Origin: Burkholderia aenigmatica
Lineage (GTDB): Bacteria; Pseudomonadota; Gammaproteobacteria; Burkholderiales; Burkholderiaceae
Length of the DNA stretch: 64,000 bases
Direction of reading: 5' to 3'
Assembly: GCF_902499175.1 (NCBI RefSeq)
Contig: NZ_CABVQC010000027.1
Location: 35,463 to 99,462, forward strand
Part shown: positions 33,988 through 42,032 of the stretch, piece after piece
Position numbering within the stretch: position 1 is the first letter of the stretch
Layout: each line of letters begins with the position of its first letter
The notes under the pieces: generated by a model
Seen by the model: only the letters and a program-made list of their open reading frames with translations
What the model was told of the DNA's origin: nothing
The model's database searches: none
Program-made: the position numbers and the translations under genes

Positions 33988-34408
33988 CCTTGGATGGTTT
34001 TCGTTCTCGGAGAATTCCATCGTGGTATAGGGCGCATCGCCCACAACGCCGGACAAGCTTGGTCGAGGCCGTGCCGAGATCATCGGTATAGACATCGTCA
34101 TCCCACAGATATCCGGAAAAACACGCGCTGTGGCGGGGGTGCATCGTGCAGGGTAAACACCTCGGAATGTGATGAAAGCCACGCGTGGCAGTCATGTTTC
34201 AAGCCCGTCGCCTTCTTCCTTCCCGATTCAATCCTCCCTCCACCCCGCCCCCGTTTCCCCCGCTTGCGCTCAAAAATTGAGCGGTCTAGACTGCGTCACA
34301 GTTTCATCGAAGTCCCTGTCTTTCGCGCACCGCGCCGGGCGTTCCGGCGCAACGCTCCCACCGGACGCCGGCGCTTGCCCGCCGCGTCGAGACTTTCTAG
34401 GACACGCC
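33988..34408. other. intergenic region between the XRE module and the binding-protein gene
   Basis: About 420 bp. No homologous protein or RNA was recognised; the open frames lack ribosome sites. The part from ~34260 (AAAATTGAGCGGTCTAGACTGC) probably carries the promoter of the binding-protein gene. Confidence 0.4.
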
Positions 34409-35212
34409 ATGAACCGCACTGCAAAGCTCCTCGTTACCGCGCTGGCGTTCGCGCCGCTCGTGTCGTTCGCACAGGACACGTCGACGATCCGCTGGGGCAT
34501 CGACCCCACGTATCCGCCGTTCGAGGCGAAGCAGGCCGACGGCTCGCTCGCCGGCTTCGACATCGACCTGCGCAATGCGATCTGCGAGCAACTGCATGCG
34601 AAGTGCGTGTGGGTCGAGCAGGGCTTCGACGGGATGATTCCGGCGCTGCGCGCGCGCAAGTTCGACGTGATCATGTCCGCGATGACGGCCACCGACGAGC
34701 GGCTCAAGCAGATCGACTTCTCGAACAAGCTGTATGCGTCGCCGGGCGCGCTCGTCGCGCCGGTCGGCTCGAAGCTGCTGCCGACCGCCGCGTCGCTCGC
34801 GGGCAAGCGCATCGGGATCGACCAGGGCACGACGCAGGAGACGTACGCGAAGGCCGAATGGGCGACCAAGGGCGTGACGATCGTCTCGTACCAGAATCAG
34901 GACCAGGTGTACCAGGATCTCGTCAACGGCCGCCTCGACGCGACCTTCCAGGACAAGACGCAGGCCGGCTACTCGTTCCTGAAGACGCCGCGCGGCAAGG
35001 GCTACGCGTTCGCGGGCCCCGACGTGACCGACGTGCGGATCACCGGCTACGGCGTCGCGATGGGCGTGCGCAAGGGCGACGACGCGATGAAGAAGCGGCT
35101 GAACGACGCGATCGTCGCGATCCGCGCGAACGGCACGTACCAGAAGATCGCCGCGAAATACTTCGACTTCGACATCTACGGTGTGAAGCAGCAGCTGACT
35201 TCGGCACCGTGA
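34409..35212 (+). CDS. periplasmic amino-acid-binding protein of an ABC transporter (orphan)
   Basis: 267 residues. Signal peptide ends at SFAQ; then the SBP family 3 pattern: IRWGIDPTYPPFEAKQADGSLAGFDIDL, GFDGMIPALRARKFDVIMSAMTATDER, GKRIGIDQGTTQETYA and the C-terminal IRANGTYQKIAAKYFDFDIY. Closest in form to lysine/arginine/ornithine or octopine binding proteins. No permease or ATPase genes lie nearby, so it works with a transporter encoded elsewhere. A phytanoyl-CoA dioxygenase-like gene follows after 31 bp. Confidence 0.87.
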   Translation: MNRTAKLLVTALAFAPLVSFAQDTSTIRWGIDPTYPPFEAKQADGSLAGFDIDLRNAICEQLHAKCVWVEQGFDGMIPALRARKFDVIMSAMTATDERLKQIDFSNKLYASPGALVAPVGSKLLPTAASLAGKRIGIDQGTTQETYAKAEWATKGVTIVSYQNQDQVYQDLVNGRLDATFQDKTQAGYSFLKTPRGKGYAFAGPDVTDVRITGYGVAMGVRKGDDAMKKRLNDAIVAIRANGTYQKIAAKYFDFDIYGVKQQLTSAP

Positions 35213-35243
35213 TTCCGTGATTCATTCAATCGACAGGCACACC

Positions 35244-36092
35244 ATGACGAGCATCCAGGACCGCGTCGCGCAAGCCGTGACGCCCGAACTGATCGCCGCG
35301 TTCCGCGAGGAAGGGGCGGTCTGCATCAAGGGCATCTTCTCGCCCGACGAAGTCGCCGCGCTGCGCGCCGGCATCGACACGAATCTCGCACAGCCGAGCG
35401 AGCGCGCGAAAGTCGCGAGCCGGCCTGACGATCCGGGCTGGTTCTTCGAGGATTTCTGCAACTGGCAGCACAACGACGCATATCGCGACTTCATCGTGCG
35501 CTCGCCGGCGCCGTCAGTGGCCGCCGCGCTGATGGGCACCGACAACGTGCGGCTGCATCACGACCACCTGCTCGTGAAGGAACCCGGCACGCGGCAGCGC
35601 ACGCCGTGGCACCAGGACCAGCCGTACTACAACATCGAAGGCGACGACAACGTCAGCATGTGGATTCCGGTCGATCCGGTGCCGCTCGAATCGACGCTGG
35701 AATTCGTCGCAGGCTCGCATCTCGGGCCGTGGCTGATGCCGCGCACGTTCATGGACAAGGAAGCGAAGTGGTTCCCGGAAGGCAGCCTGGCCGACTTGCC
35801 CGACATCGAAGGCGACCGTGCGGCGTTTCCGATCCGCCACTGGGCGCTGGAGCCCGGCGACATGGTGTGCTTCCGGATGCTCACGCTGCATGCGTCGGGC
35901 GGTACGCAGAACCGCCGCCGCGCGTTCTCGATCCGCTTCGTCGGCGACGATATCCGTCACGCGCCGCGCCGCTGGAAGACGTCGCCCGATTTCCCCGGGC
36001 TCGCGGAGCAGCTGCCCGACGGCGCGCCGCTCGATCACCCGCTGTTTCCGGTCGTGTGGTCGCGTGGCGCGGGGCAGGCAGGCGCGATCTGA
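35244..36092 (+). CDS. phytanoyl-CoA dioxygenase (PhyH) family Fe(II)/2-oxoglutarate oxygenase
   Basis: 282 residues. Facial triad is visible: His-X-Asp in TPWHQDQPYYN and the distal His in LTLHASGGTQN, with the 2-oxoglutarate-binding Arg following in RRRAFSIRFVGDD. Other PhyH features: GIFSPDEVAALRAGID and FVAGSHLGPWL. Hydroxylates a small molecule in the cytoplasm; PhyH relatives act on ectoine, amino acids or acyl-CoAs. An alternative GTG at 35217 is less likely than ATG 35244. Next to an amino-acid binding protein, so an amino-acid-like substrate is a fair guess. Confidence 0.83.
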   Translation: MTSIQDRVAQAVTPELIAAFREEGAVCIKGIFSPDEVAALRAGIDTNLAQPSERAKVASRPDDPGWFFEDFCNWQHNDAYRDFIVRSPAPSVAAALMGTDNVRLHHDHLLVKEPGTRQRTPWHQDQPYYNIEGDDNVSMWIPVDPVPLESTLEFVAGSHLGPWLMPRTFMDKEAKWFPEGSLADLPDIEGDRAAFPIRHWALEPGDMVCFRMLTLHASGGTQNRRRAFSIRFVGDDIRHAPRRWKTSPDFPGLAEQLPDGAPLDHPLFPVVWSRGAGQAGAI

Positions 36093-36115
36093 CGTTGCTG
36101 GGCGTGGATGACGGA

Positions 36116-36150
36116 CGCGGCGGCCGTTTCCTGACGAAACGGCCGCCGCG
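36116..36150. terminator. strong bidirectional hairpin between convergent genes
   Basis: Perfect 15-bp stem (arm CGCGGCGGCCGTTTC) with a 5-nt loop in the 79-bp gap between the PhyH gene and the GntR/UTRA gene. No T run on either side. Confidence 0.7.
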
Positions 36151-36171
36151 CTTGTGTGCATGAACGAAGGA

Positions 36172-36909
36172 TCAGGTCGGGTGGCGTCCGGCGCCTGGCT
36201 TGAAGCGCGAACCGAGCCGGTAGCGGTTGCCCGGATGCAGGAAGTGCACGAACGTGACGGGCAGCCCGTTCGTCCAGGTGCGGCGCGTGAGCGTGAGGCA
36301 CGGCTCGTCGGCGCGCATGTCGAGCAGCTGTGCCTGTTCGCCGGTCGGCAGCGACGCATCGACCACGTGCTCGATTTCCAGTTCGTAGTGCGACACATTG
36401 TTGTACAGGTACTCGGACGGCGGCTCGACCTGGAAATCCTGGTCGATGAAACCGGGTGCGGCGGCCGGGTTCACGTAGCGGTCCTCGAGCTGGATCGGGC
36501 GGCCGTTTTCCTCGTGCACGCACACCACATGAAAGACCGGCGTGTTGACCGGCAGGCCGAACGCGGCCGCGACGTCGAACGACGCGGGTTCGCTCGACCG
36601 GCTCAGCACGCGGCAGCGATATTCGTGGCCGCGCGCGCGGATTTCGTCGCGGATGTGCGCGATCATCAGCAGGTTCGACTGCGGCTTCACTTCGGCGACG
36701 AAGGTGCCGACGCCCGCGATGCGCTTCAGCACGCCTTCCTCGGTCAGCTCGCGCAGCGCGCGGTTGACCGTCATGCGCGCGACGCCGAACTGCGCGGCGA
36801 GATCGAGCTCGGACGGAATGCGGTCGCCGGGGCGCCAGTCGCCCGATTCGACGTTCTGGCGAACGAGCGTCTTGATCTGCTGGAACGGTGCGGTGGCCTT
36901 CGTGACCAT
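36172..36909 (-). CDS. GntR-family regulator with UTRA domain (HutC-like)
   Basis: 245 residues. HTH: IKTLVRQNVESGDWRPGDRIPSELDLAAQFGVARMTVNRALRELTEEG; UTRA effector domain follows: RVLSRSSEPASFDVAAAF, QLEDRYVNPAAAPGFIDQDF, LTRRTWTNGLPVTFVHFLHPGNRYRLGSRF, the last being the HutC/PhnF signature. HutC regulators bind urocanate; here the ligand is not known and no hut genes are present. It starts 30 bp after the XRE-cupin stop, so both probably form one operon. Confidence 0.9.
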   Translation of the reverse strand: MVTKATAPFQQIKTLVRQNVESGDWRPGDRIPSELDLAAQFGVARMTVNRALRELTEEGVLKRIAGVGTFVAEVKPQSNLLMIAHIRDEIRARGHEYRCRVLSRSSEPASFDVAAAFGLPVNTPVFHVVCVHEENGRPIQLEDRYVNPAAAPGFIDQDFQVEPPSEYLYNNVSHYELEIEHVVDASLPTGEQAQLLDMRADEPCLTLTRRTWTNGLPVTFVHFLHPGNRYRLGSRFKPGAGRHPT

Positions 36910-36939
36910 CGGGGATCCTTGCGCGAAGAGGTGACGATG

Positions 36940-37482
36940 CTAGTCGTCGTGACTGACGACGACCAGGATCTCCGCCTGCGCGGTGCCGAGGCTGCGCGTG
37001 CGGTGCGGGATGAGTGCGTTGAAATAGACTGAATCGCCGGCCTTGAGTTGCACCGTCTCGTTCGGAAACTCGATTTCGACGCGCCCCTTGTGCACGAACA
37101 GGAATTCCTCGCCTTCGTGCTCGCGGAGCGTCGATGCAACGAATTCTTGCGGCGGATGCACGATGAACGGCAGCATCTTCTTCGGCGCGACGCCGGCCGC
37201 GATGCTCTCGAAGCGGTGCGCGTGGCTGTCGGCCGCCGCGCCCATCGCCGTGCGCTCGCCGGCGCGCGTGACCGTGATCAGCTCGCGGTTGTGGCTTTCC
37301 GAGAACAACTGCTCGACATCGACATTCAGTGCCTTCGACAGCTTCAGCGCGACCGCGATCGACGGCACGCTCAGGCCGCGCTCGACTTTCGACAGGTAGC
37401 TCTTGGTGAGGCCCGTCTCGTCGGCCAGCACGTCGAGCGTCCAGCCCTTCTGTTTTCTGAGCAGCTTCAGGCGAATCGTCAT
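36940..37482 (-). CDS. XRE-family HTH regulator with cupin domain
   Basis: 180 residues. HTH: KLLRKQKGWTLDVLADETGLTKSYLSKVERGLSVPS; cupin: FVASTLREHEGEEFLFVHKGRVEIEFPNE and LKAGDSVYFNALIPHRTRSLG. The ATG at 37482 gives the compact regulator; an upstream open frame carries nonhomologous residues. Divergent from the class II aldolase operon, with repeated GTGTC/GACAC elements between, so the likely local repressor. Also heads a two-regulator operon with the GntR/UTRA gene. Confidence 0.88.
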   Translation of the reverse strand: MTIRLKLLRKQKGWTLDVLADETGLTKSYLSKVERGLSVPSIAVALKLSKALNVDVEQLFSESHNRELITVTRAGERTAMGAAADSHAHRFESIAAGVAPKKMLPFIVHPPQEFVASTLREHEGEEFLFVHKGRVEIEFPNETVQLKAGDSVYFNALIPHRTRSLGTAQAEILVVVSHDD

Positions 37483-37521
37483 GGGGCGCCAGGTGTCCTT
37501 CGAAAAACCGATTGTAACGCA

Positions 37522-37555
37522 TGACACAAAGTGTCCTGTGGTGTATCGTGTGTCA
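37522..37555. promoter_or_regulatory. inverted GACAC/GTGTC elements in the XRE-aldolase divergent promoter
   Basis: TGACACA at 37522-37528 and its inverse TGTGTCA at 37549-37555 frame a 34-bp block. Inside it, GACAC-AAA-GTGTC at 37523-37535 is a perfect small palindrome. This lies 40 bp upstream of the XRE start and 62 bp upstream of the aldolase start. Candidate binding sites of the XRE-cupin protein. Confidence 0.55.
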
Positions 37556-37616
37556 CGTAATGCCGGGGAAACGGCCGCGGACGGCGCGGCAAACCCGATC
37601 CATTCAGGAGGCAAAC

Positions 37617-38399
37617 ATGGCGGAAACGCTGAATTTGACGAAGGACGCGCTGGTCGCGCTGGCGGAGCGGCGGCTGGAGAACGCGGTGGGCGACAGCGGC
37701 TGGTCCGCGCAGCAGAAGCTCGCGCTTACGTGCCGGATTTTGTTCGACGCCGGTCACGATTCGGGCCTGGCCGGGCAGATCACCTGCCGCGCGGGCGACG
37801 CCGGCACGTACTACACGCAGCGGCTCGGGCTCGGCTTCGACGAGATCTCGGCCGCGAACCTGCTGCGCGTCAACGAGGATCTCGACGTCGTCGACGGCGC
37901 AGGCATCCCGAATCCGGCCAACCGGTTCCATACGTGGATCTACCGCGAGCGCCCGGACGTCAACTGCATCATCCATACGCATCCGGCGCACGTCGCGGCG
38001 CTGTCGATGCTCGAGCAGCCGCTCGTCGTGTCGCACATGGATACCTGCCCGCTGTACGACGATTGCGCGTTCCTGAAAGACTGGCCCGGCGTGCCGGTCG
38101 GCAACGAGGAGGGCGAGATCATTTCGAAGGCGCTGGGCAGCAAGCGCGCGATCCTGCTGTCGCATCACGGCCAGCTCGTGGTCGGCAAGACGATCGAGGA
38201 GGCCTGCATCCTCGCGCTGCTGATCGAGCGGGCTGCGAAGCTGCAACTGCTCGCGATGTCGGCCGGCGAGATCAAGCCGGTGCCGCCGGCGCTGGCGCGC
38301 GAAGCGCACGACTGGATTTCGAAGCCGAAGCGCGATGCGGTGACGTTCGACTACTACGCGCGCCGGGCATTGCGCACGCATCAAGACTGCGTCGCATGA
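37617..38399 (+). CDS. class II aldolase/adducin family protein
   Basis: 260 residues. Zinc-site motif HTHP in NCIIHTHPAHVAALS, the further His in AILLSHHGQLVVG, and the N-terminal GLAGQITCRAGDAGTYY loop. Family enzymes are zinc-dependent aldolases/epimerases (fuculose-phosphate aldolase, decarboxylating variants such as HpcH-like). AGGAGG upstream of the ATG. First gene of an operon with a DapA-like aldolase, pointing to C-C cleavage of a keto-acid or sugar-acid. Confidence 0.86.
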   Translation: MAETLNLTKDALVALAERRLENAVGDSGWSAQQKLALTCRILFDAGHDSGLAGQITCRAGDAGTYYTQRLGLGFDEISAANLLRVNEDLDVVDGAGIPNPANRFHTWIYRERPDVNCIIHTHPAHVAALSMLEQPLVVSHMDTCPLYDDCAFLKDWPGVPVGNEEGEIISKALGSKRAILLSHHGQLVVGKTIEEACILALLIERAAKLQLLAMSAGEIKPVPPALAREAHDWISKPKRDAVTFDYYARRALRTHQDCVA

Positions 38400-38449
38400 G
38401 CGGGCGATTCGTCGCCGTCGTGTCAGACCATCACTGAGGAATACAAATC

Positions 38450-39346
38450 GTGTCCATCTTGTTGAAAGGCATCATTGCCTACCCGGTTACGCCGTTCGCC
38501 ACGGACGGCGATGTCGACCTGAAAGCGCTCGATGCGCTGATCGACCGCCTGATTGCCGACGGCGTCCACGCGGTCGCGCCGTTGGGCAGTACCGGCGAAA
38601 GCGCGTACCTGTCCGACGCCGAATGGGAGGCGGTCGCCACCGCGTCGATTCGCGCGGTGCGCCGGCGCGTGCCGACCGTCGTCGGCATTTCCGATCTCAC
38701 CACGGCGGGCGCGGTGCGCCGCGCGCGCTTCGCCGAACAGGCCGGCGCCGATGCGGTGATGGTGCTGCCGGTGTCGTACTGGAAGCTCGGCAACGACGAG
38801 ATCGTTGCGCACTATCGCGCGATCGGTGCTGCCATCGGCATCCCGATCATGCTGTACAACAACCCGGCGACGAGCGGCGTCGACATGTCGCCCGACCTGA
38901 TCGCGACGATCTGCCGAACCGTCGACAACGTGACAATGGTGAAGGAGAGTACGGGCGACATCGGGCGGATGCACCGGCTTGCTCAACTGAGCGACGGCGC
39001 GATCCCGTTCTATAACGGCAGCAATCCGATGGCGCTTGCCGCGCTCGCGGCGGGCGCGGCCGGATGGTGCACGGCCGCGCCGAACCTGAATGCGGCGTTG
39101 CCGCTGGCGCTGTTCGACGCGATGCGCGCGGGCGACCTGGCGCGCGCCAGGGCGGTTTTTCATGCGCAGTTGCCGCTGCTGCAGTTCATCGTCAACGGCG
39201 GGTTGCCGGTGACCGTGAAGGCCGGGTTGCGCTTGCGCGGCTTCGATGCGGGCGAACCGAGGAAGCCGCTGATGCCGCTCGGCGACGCGCGCACGCGCGA
39301 GCTCGAACGCCTGCTCGCGGCACTGCCGGACGGCGTGACGACATGA
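38450..39346 (+). CDS. dihydrodipicolinate synthase/N-acetylneuraminate lyase family protein
   Basis: 298 residues starting at GTG with GAGGA 9 bp upstream. Family motifs: IIAYPVTPF, APLGSTGESAYLSDAEW, GADAVMVLPVSYWKL, LYNNPATSG, and the Schiff-base Lys in NVTMVKESTGDIGRM. Such class I aldolases form or cleave pyruvate adducts (KDG, 2-keto-3-deoxy acids, hydroxyproline metabolites). The neighbouring class II aldolase and a 4-bp overlap with the next small gene suggest a specialised catabolic operon rather than lysine synthesis. Substrate unresolved. Confidence 0.87.
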   Translation: MSILLKGIIAYPVTPFATDGDVDLKALDALIDRLIADGVHAVAPLGSTGESAYLSDAEWEAVATASIRAVRRRVPTVVGISDLTTAGAVRRARFAEQAGADAVMVLPVSYWKLGNDEIVAHYRAIGAAIGIPIMLYNNPATSGVDMSPDLIATICRTVDNVTMVKESTGDIGRMHRLAQLSDGAIPFYNGSNPMALAALAAGAAGWCTAAPNLNAALPLALFDAMRAGDLARARAVFHAQLPLLQFIVNGGLPVTVKAGLRLRGFDAGEPRKPLMPLGDARTRELERLLAALPDGVTT

Positions 39347-39609
39347 GCGATGCAGCACGGCCGGCGATCTCGGCCGCCATCGGCGCGGTGCGGGTCGGTA
39401 CGAGCCGGCCGCTGGCCGGCACGCCGCACGCCAGCGCGATCGACAAGCACGCGGTCGGCTCGCGCCTGTGGCTGGGCACGCTCGACATGGCCGCACTCGA
39501 CGCGTTGTGCGACGTGCCGAACCTGCCGCCCGGCTGGCGCAAGATGCTCGACAAGCGCCGGACGGAGCGGCAGGTCGAAGACTGGACGAAGCGGCTCGAA
39601 GGACGTTGA
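39343..39609 (+). CDS. small uncharacterised protein translationally coupled to the DapA-like gene
   Basis: 88 residues, start ATG overlapping the upstream stop by 4 bp (ATGA). It has no recognised domain; it contains a conserved-looking GSRLWLGTLDMAALDALCDVP stretch split here as GSRLWLGTLD and ALDALCDVPNLPPGW, and a charged C-terminus (DKRRTERQVEDWTKRLEGR). No signal peptide or membrane segment. Coding is supported by coupling and a second-strand shadow that ends elsewhere. It may be an accessory subunit of the aldolase pathway; function unknown. Confidence 0.5.
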   Translation: MSDAARPAISAAIGAVRVGTSRPLAGTPHASAIDKHAVGSRLWLGTLDMAALDALCDVPNLPPGWRKMLDKRRTERQVEDWTKRLEGR

Positions 39610-39630
39610 CGGGCCGCGTGGCCGCGTAAC

Positions 39631-40395
39631 TTAGTGGCTCGGCAGTTCCCGCACGTCGGCGGTCGGCACCGAGCCGAACGCATCGCTCAGCGCATAGCCG
39701 ATCAACTGTCGCGCGGCTGCCTCGGGCGTCGCGAGCGCGCCGCTCGATTTCAGTTGGTCGAATTTCTCGCGCATCGGGAAGTTGTCTTCGCTGGTCGAGC
39801 GGATCGTCGCCTGCATGCCCGTATCGACGACGCCCGGCGCGACGCTGCAGATCCGCACTGCGCGGTTCGCGTCGAGGGCGACCGCACGCGCATGGTGATC
39901 GAGCGCGGCCTTGGTCGCGCAGTAGATGCTCCAGCCCGCGTACGCGTTGCGCGCCGCGCCGCTCGACACGTGCAGGATCCGGCATTCGGTCGTGGCCGAT
40001 GCCGCCTGCGCGAGCGCGGCCGACAGCATCAGCGGCGCCGCGACGTTCACGCCGACCGCGCGCGCGACGATCGCCGGATCCTGCGCGGCGAGCGGGCCGA
40101 TCGGATCGACGATGCCCGCGTTGTTGAACAGCAGCACGATCGACGCGCCGTCGACGAAGCGGCGCAGCGTGTCGCCGGCCAGCCAGGCCGCGACGGCCGA
40201 CGTGTCCGACAGGTCGAGTTCGATTTCGGTGAAACGGTCGCCGGCTTGCGACGCGAGCGACGGATGACGGCTGCGCGACACGCCGAGCACGGCGACGCCT
40301 TCCAGCAGCAGTTGTTCGGCGAGCGACGCGCCGAGGCCGCGTGTGTGTCCGGTGACGATGGCGCGCACGTGCGGGGCGGAAGAGGAGGCGGTCAT
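39631..40395 (-). CDS. short-chain dehydrogenase/reductase (SDR)
   Basis: 254 residues. NAD(P) motif TGHTRGLGASLAEQL, NNAGIVDPIG, catalytic Ser and Tyr in ILHVSSGAARNAYAGWSIYCATKAAL (S...YxxxK). Close in pattern to benzil reductase/YueD-type SDRs. The ATG at 40395 follows the promoter side; the frame is open further up without homology. Converges with the small gene 21 bp away. NADPH-dependent reduction of an unknown carbonyl. Confidence 0.85.
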   Translation of the reverse strand: MTASSSAPHVRAIVTGHTRGLGASLAEQLLLEGVAVLGVSRSRHPSLASQAGDRFTEIELDLSDTSAVAAWLAGDTLRRFVDGASIVLLFNNAGIVDPIGPLAAQDPAIVARAVGVNVAAPLMLSAALAQAASATTECRILHVSSGAARNAYAGWSIYCATKAALDHHARAVALDANRAVRICSVAPGVVDTGMQATIRSTSEDNFPMREKFDQLKSSGALATPEAAARQLIGYALSDAFGSVPTADVRELPSH

Positions 40396-40766
40396 GGCGG
40401 TGAGCGGTTCGAAGGGGTGAACGGATAGCGGCGTCGACGCGCGGTGCGCATGCGCGGCGGCATGGCGGGCGGGACGGGCGATGCGTGGTGTGGCGTGCGA
40501 AGGCGGTCGGGTGGCGCCGCGGACGCCAGGGTGACGCATATCGTAGCGCCCGCCTGCGCGTCGTGCAAACGCGGCCGGGGGCAAGGGCGTCGATCGTGGG
40601 ATGGGGGGCAATGTCAGCGTGCGGGAGAAGCGCGGCGGCAAGCCGGGAGATCGGGAGATTGATTCATAAGCCTCTCCTTCAATGTCATGCCGACCGTTCC
40701 GGTATCGCCGTCGTCTGACGAAATCGCCTCGAATCTGACTGGCGGCATACGAGAATTCGTCTTGTC
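40396..40766. other. intergenic region and left edge of the AT-rich island
   Basis: About 370 bp upstream of the SDR gene. Promoter for the SDR must be here. Composition shifts from GC-rich to AT-richer from ~40660 on. No gene recognised. Confidence 0.4.
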
Positions 40767-40880
40767 ACGATCCTGTCTAACGGGAGCCTGGATGATCGGG
40801 AGCGGGCGAGCATCGATGGCGCCAGCGTTTCCAGCCTGGGCGGCGATAATTTGTATCAGTATGCAGACAATCCAGTTAGC
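40767..40880 (+). pseudogene. relic of an Rhs core 3' end
   Basis: Bases 40836-40880 translate to LGGDNLYQYADNPVS, the end of the conserved Rhs/YD-repeat core (usual form LGGDNLYQYAPNP...W-DPLGL). Just upstream, ACGATCCTG and ACGGGA resemble the codons for YDP...TGR of the same core but in other frames, so the piece is frameshifted. After NPVS the expected W-D-P-L-G-L is missing. It is a degraded stump of an Rhs toxin-delivery gene, the natural partner of the immunity-like genes that follow. Confidence 0.65.
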
Positions 40881-40966
40881 TCGACCGCCGCCTTAATCTG
40901 GCTCGGATATCGGGACATTTCCTCGAATATGAGAACAAGGCTGCAGGTAAGGTACAGGGTTATCAC

Positions 40967-41845
40967 GTGAAAGATCGAATTGAAATTTTAGGTCGGAATT
41001 TTGAATTTGCAGGATATGCTGCGAATGGGTGTCCTAGGTTTGTACACGTAGATAGTGGTATCCCGTTTCAGTATGTCTCGGGCGGTAGTTTCATGATGGG
41101 TTTTTCCGAGGCAGAGGAGCATGCAGCCTTGGCAATATCTAACGTCCCCCAACTTACTGTCGAAGAAATGCGACCGGTGCGGCACCGCGTTGTCCATCCG
41201 ATGCTCGTTTCCGTAGCCCCTGTTCTCAACTTCCAGTGTTCCGACGAAAAAAGTGAATTTCCCTGTGGTCCCGCATATTTGAGGCGGGAAGATGCAGAGA
41301 AATTTGCAAGTGAAATCGGGTGCAGGATGCCTGATGAGGCAGAGTGGGAATATCTGTGCCGCGCTGGAACCCGGACGCTGTTTCCGTTCGGCAATAACTT
41401 GCCACCAGAGGACGAGCTGGAGAAATGGTTGTCGTCGGATTTCACGTCGTTGATAGAGTATTTTGAGTCGCGCCCGAAGTTTGAGCCCGCCCCAGATTTA
41501 CAATGCAATGCGTTTGGTCTTTACGGCATGACTAATCCTGAGTGGTGTTCGAATCGCATCACGACAAGTCTGGCACCCGATGCACCGCAATTAGACGGGA
41601 GCTACGTTATCCGAGGCGGCGGGGCCTACTTCTGGCCTTGGCAGGACGAGGAATGGGCGTGGTGTATATCGGCCATGCGTTCACCTTCATCGGGGCTCGA
41701 GGAAGGGGCGGCCTGTCTTCGGCTAGTGCTCAACGTGCGTGCAAGCCAGTTGCGTGCTGAGATTTGGGGTGCTGGATTAGACTTGCCCGCTGATAGTCGC
41801 GAGGACGATAGTAGCCTTAGCGAATTGAATGACGAGTCGAATTGA
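40967..41845 (+). CDS. formylglycine-generating-enzyme-fold (SUMF1/PvdO-like) protein
   Basis: 292 residues from a GTG (AGGG 8 bp upstream; the frame is open from 40880). FGE-sulfatase fold cues: YVSGGSFMMGFSEAEE, YLRREDAEKFASEIGCRMPDEAEWEYLCRAGT, FPFGNNLP, NAFGLYGMTNPEWCSN, YVIRGGGAYFWPWQ. The paired catalytic cysteines near the C-terminus of true FGE are not obvious. GC content and codon use differ from neighbours. Position between an Rhs stump and immunity-like genes suggests it belongs to an Rhs effector cassette, perhaps as immunity or accessory factor; that is inference. Confidence 0.65.
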   Translation: MKDRIEILGRNFEFAGYAANGCPRFVHVDSGIPFQYVSGGSFMMGFSEAEEHAALAISNVPQLTVEEMRPVRHRVVHPMLVSVAPVLNFQCSDEKSEFPCGPAYLRREDAEKFASEIGCRMPDEAEWEYLCRAGTRTLFPFGNNLPPEDELEKWLSSDFTSLIEYFESRPKFEPAPDLQCNAFGLYGMTNPEWCSNRITTSLAPDAPQLDGSYVIRGGGAYFWPWQDEEWAWCISAMRSPSSGLEEGAACLRLVLNVRASQLRAEIWGAGLDLPADSREDDSSLSELNDESN

Positions 41846-42032
41846 TGTCTCGTGCATTTAGGTTCAGTTGGTGACGTATGATATGAGATGAGATGCGCAA
41901 ACATCTGGAATGCGGCGTCAAGCATTGGGATGTGATTCTCGATGCTGCGAGAGTGGTTGATGCAAAATGCAGTGCGTAATTAACCGGGTCTGTATGGAAT
42001 GACATCGTCAACAGCAGATTTCAGGTATGCCC

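Noticed and set aside
40836..40880. A functional Rhs toxin gene.
   Set aside because: Only a short frameshifted end of the core is present; there is no PxxxxDPxGL junction or toxin tip.
40687..40896. 69-codon plus-strand frame at the island edge.
   Set aside because: It overlaps the Rhs-like stump in a different frame and has no homology or ribosome site.
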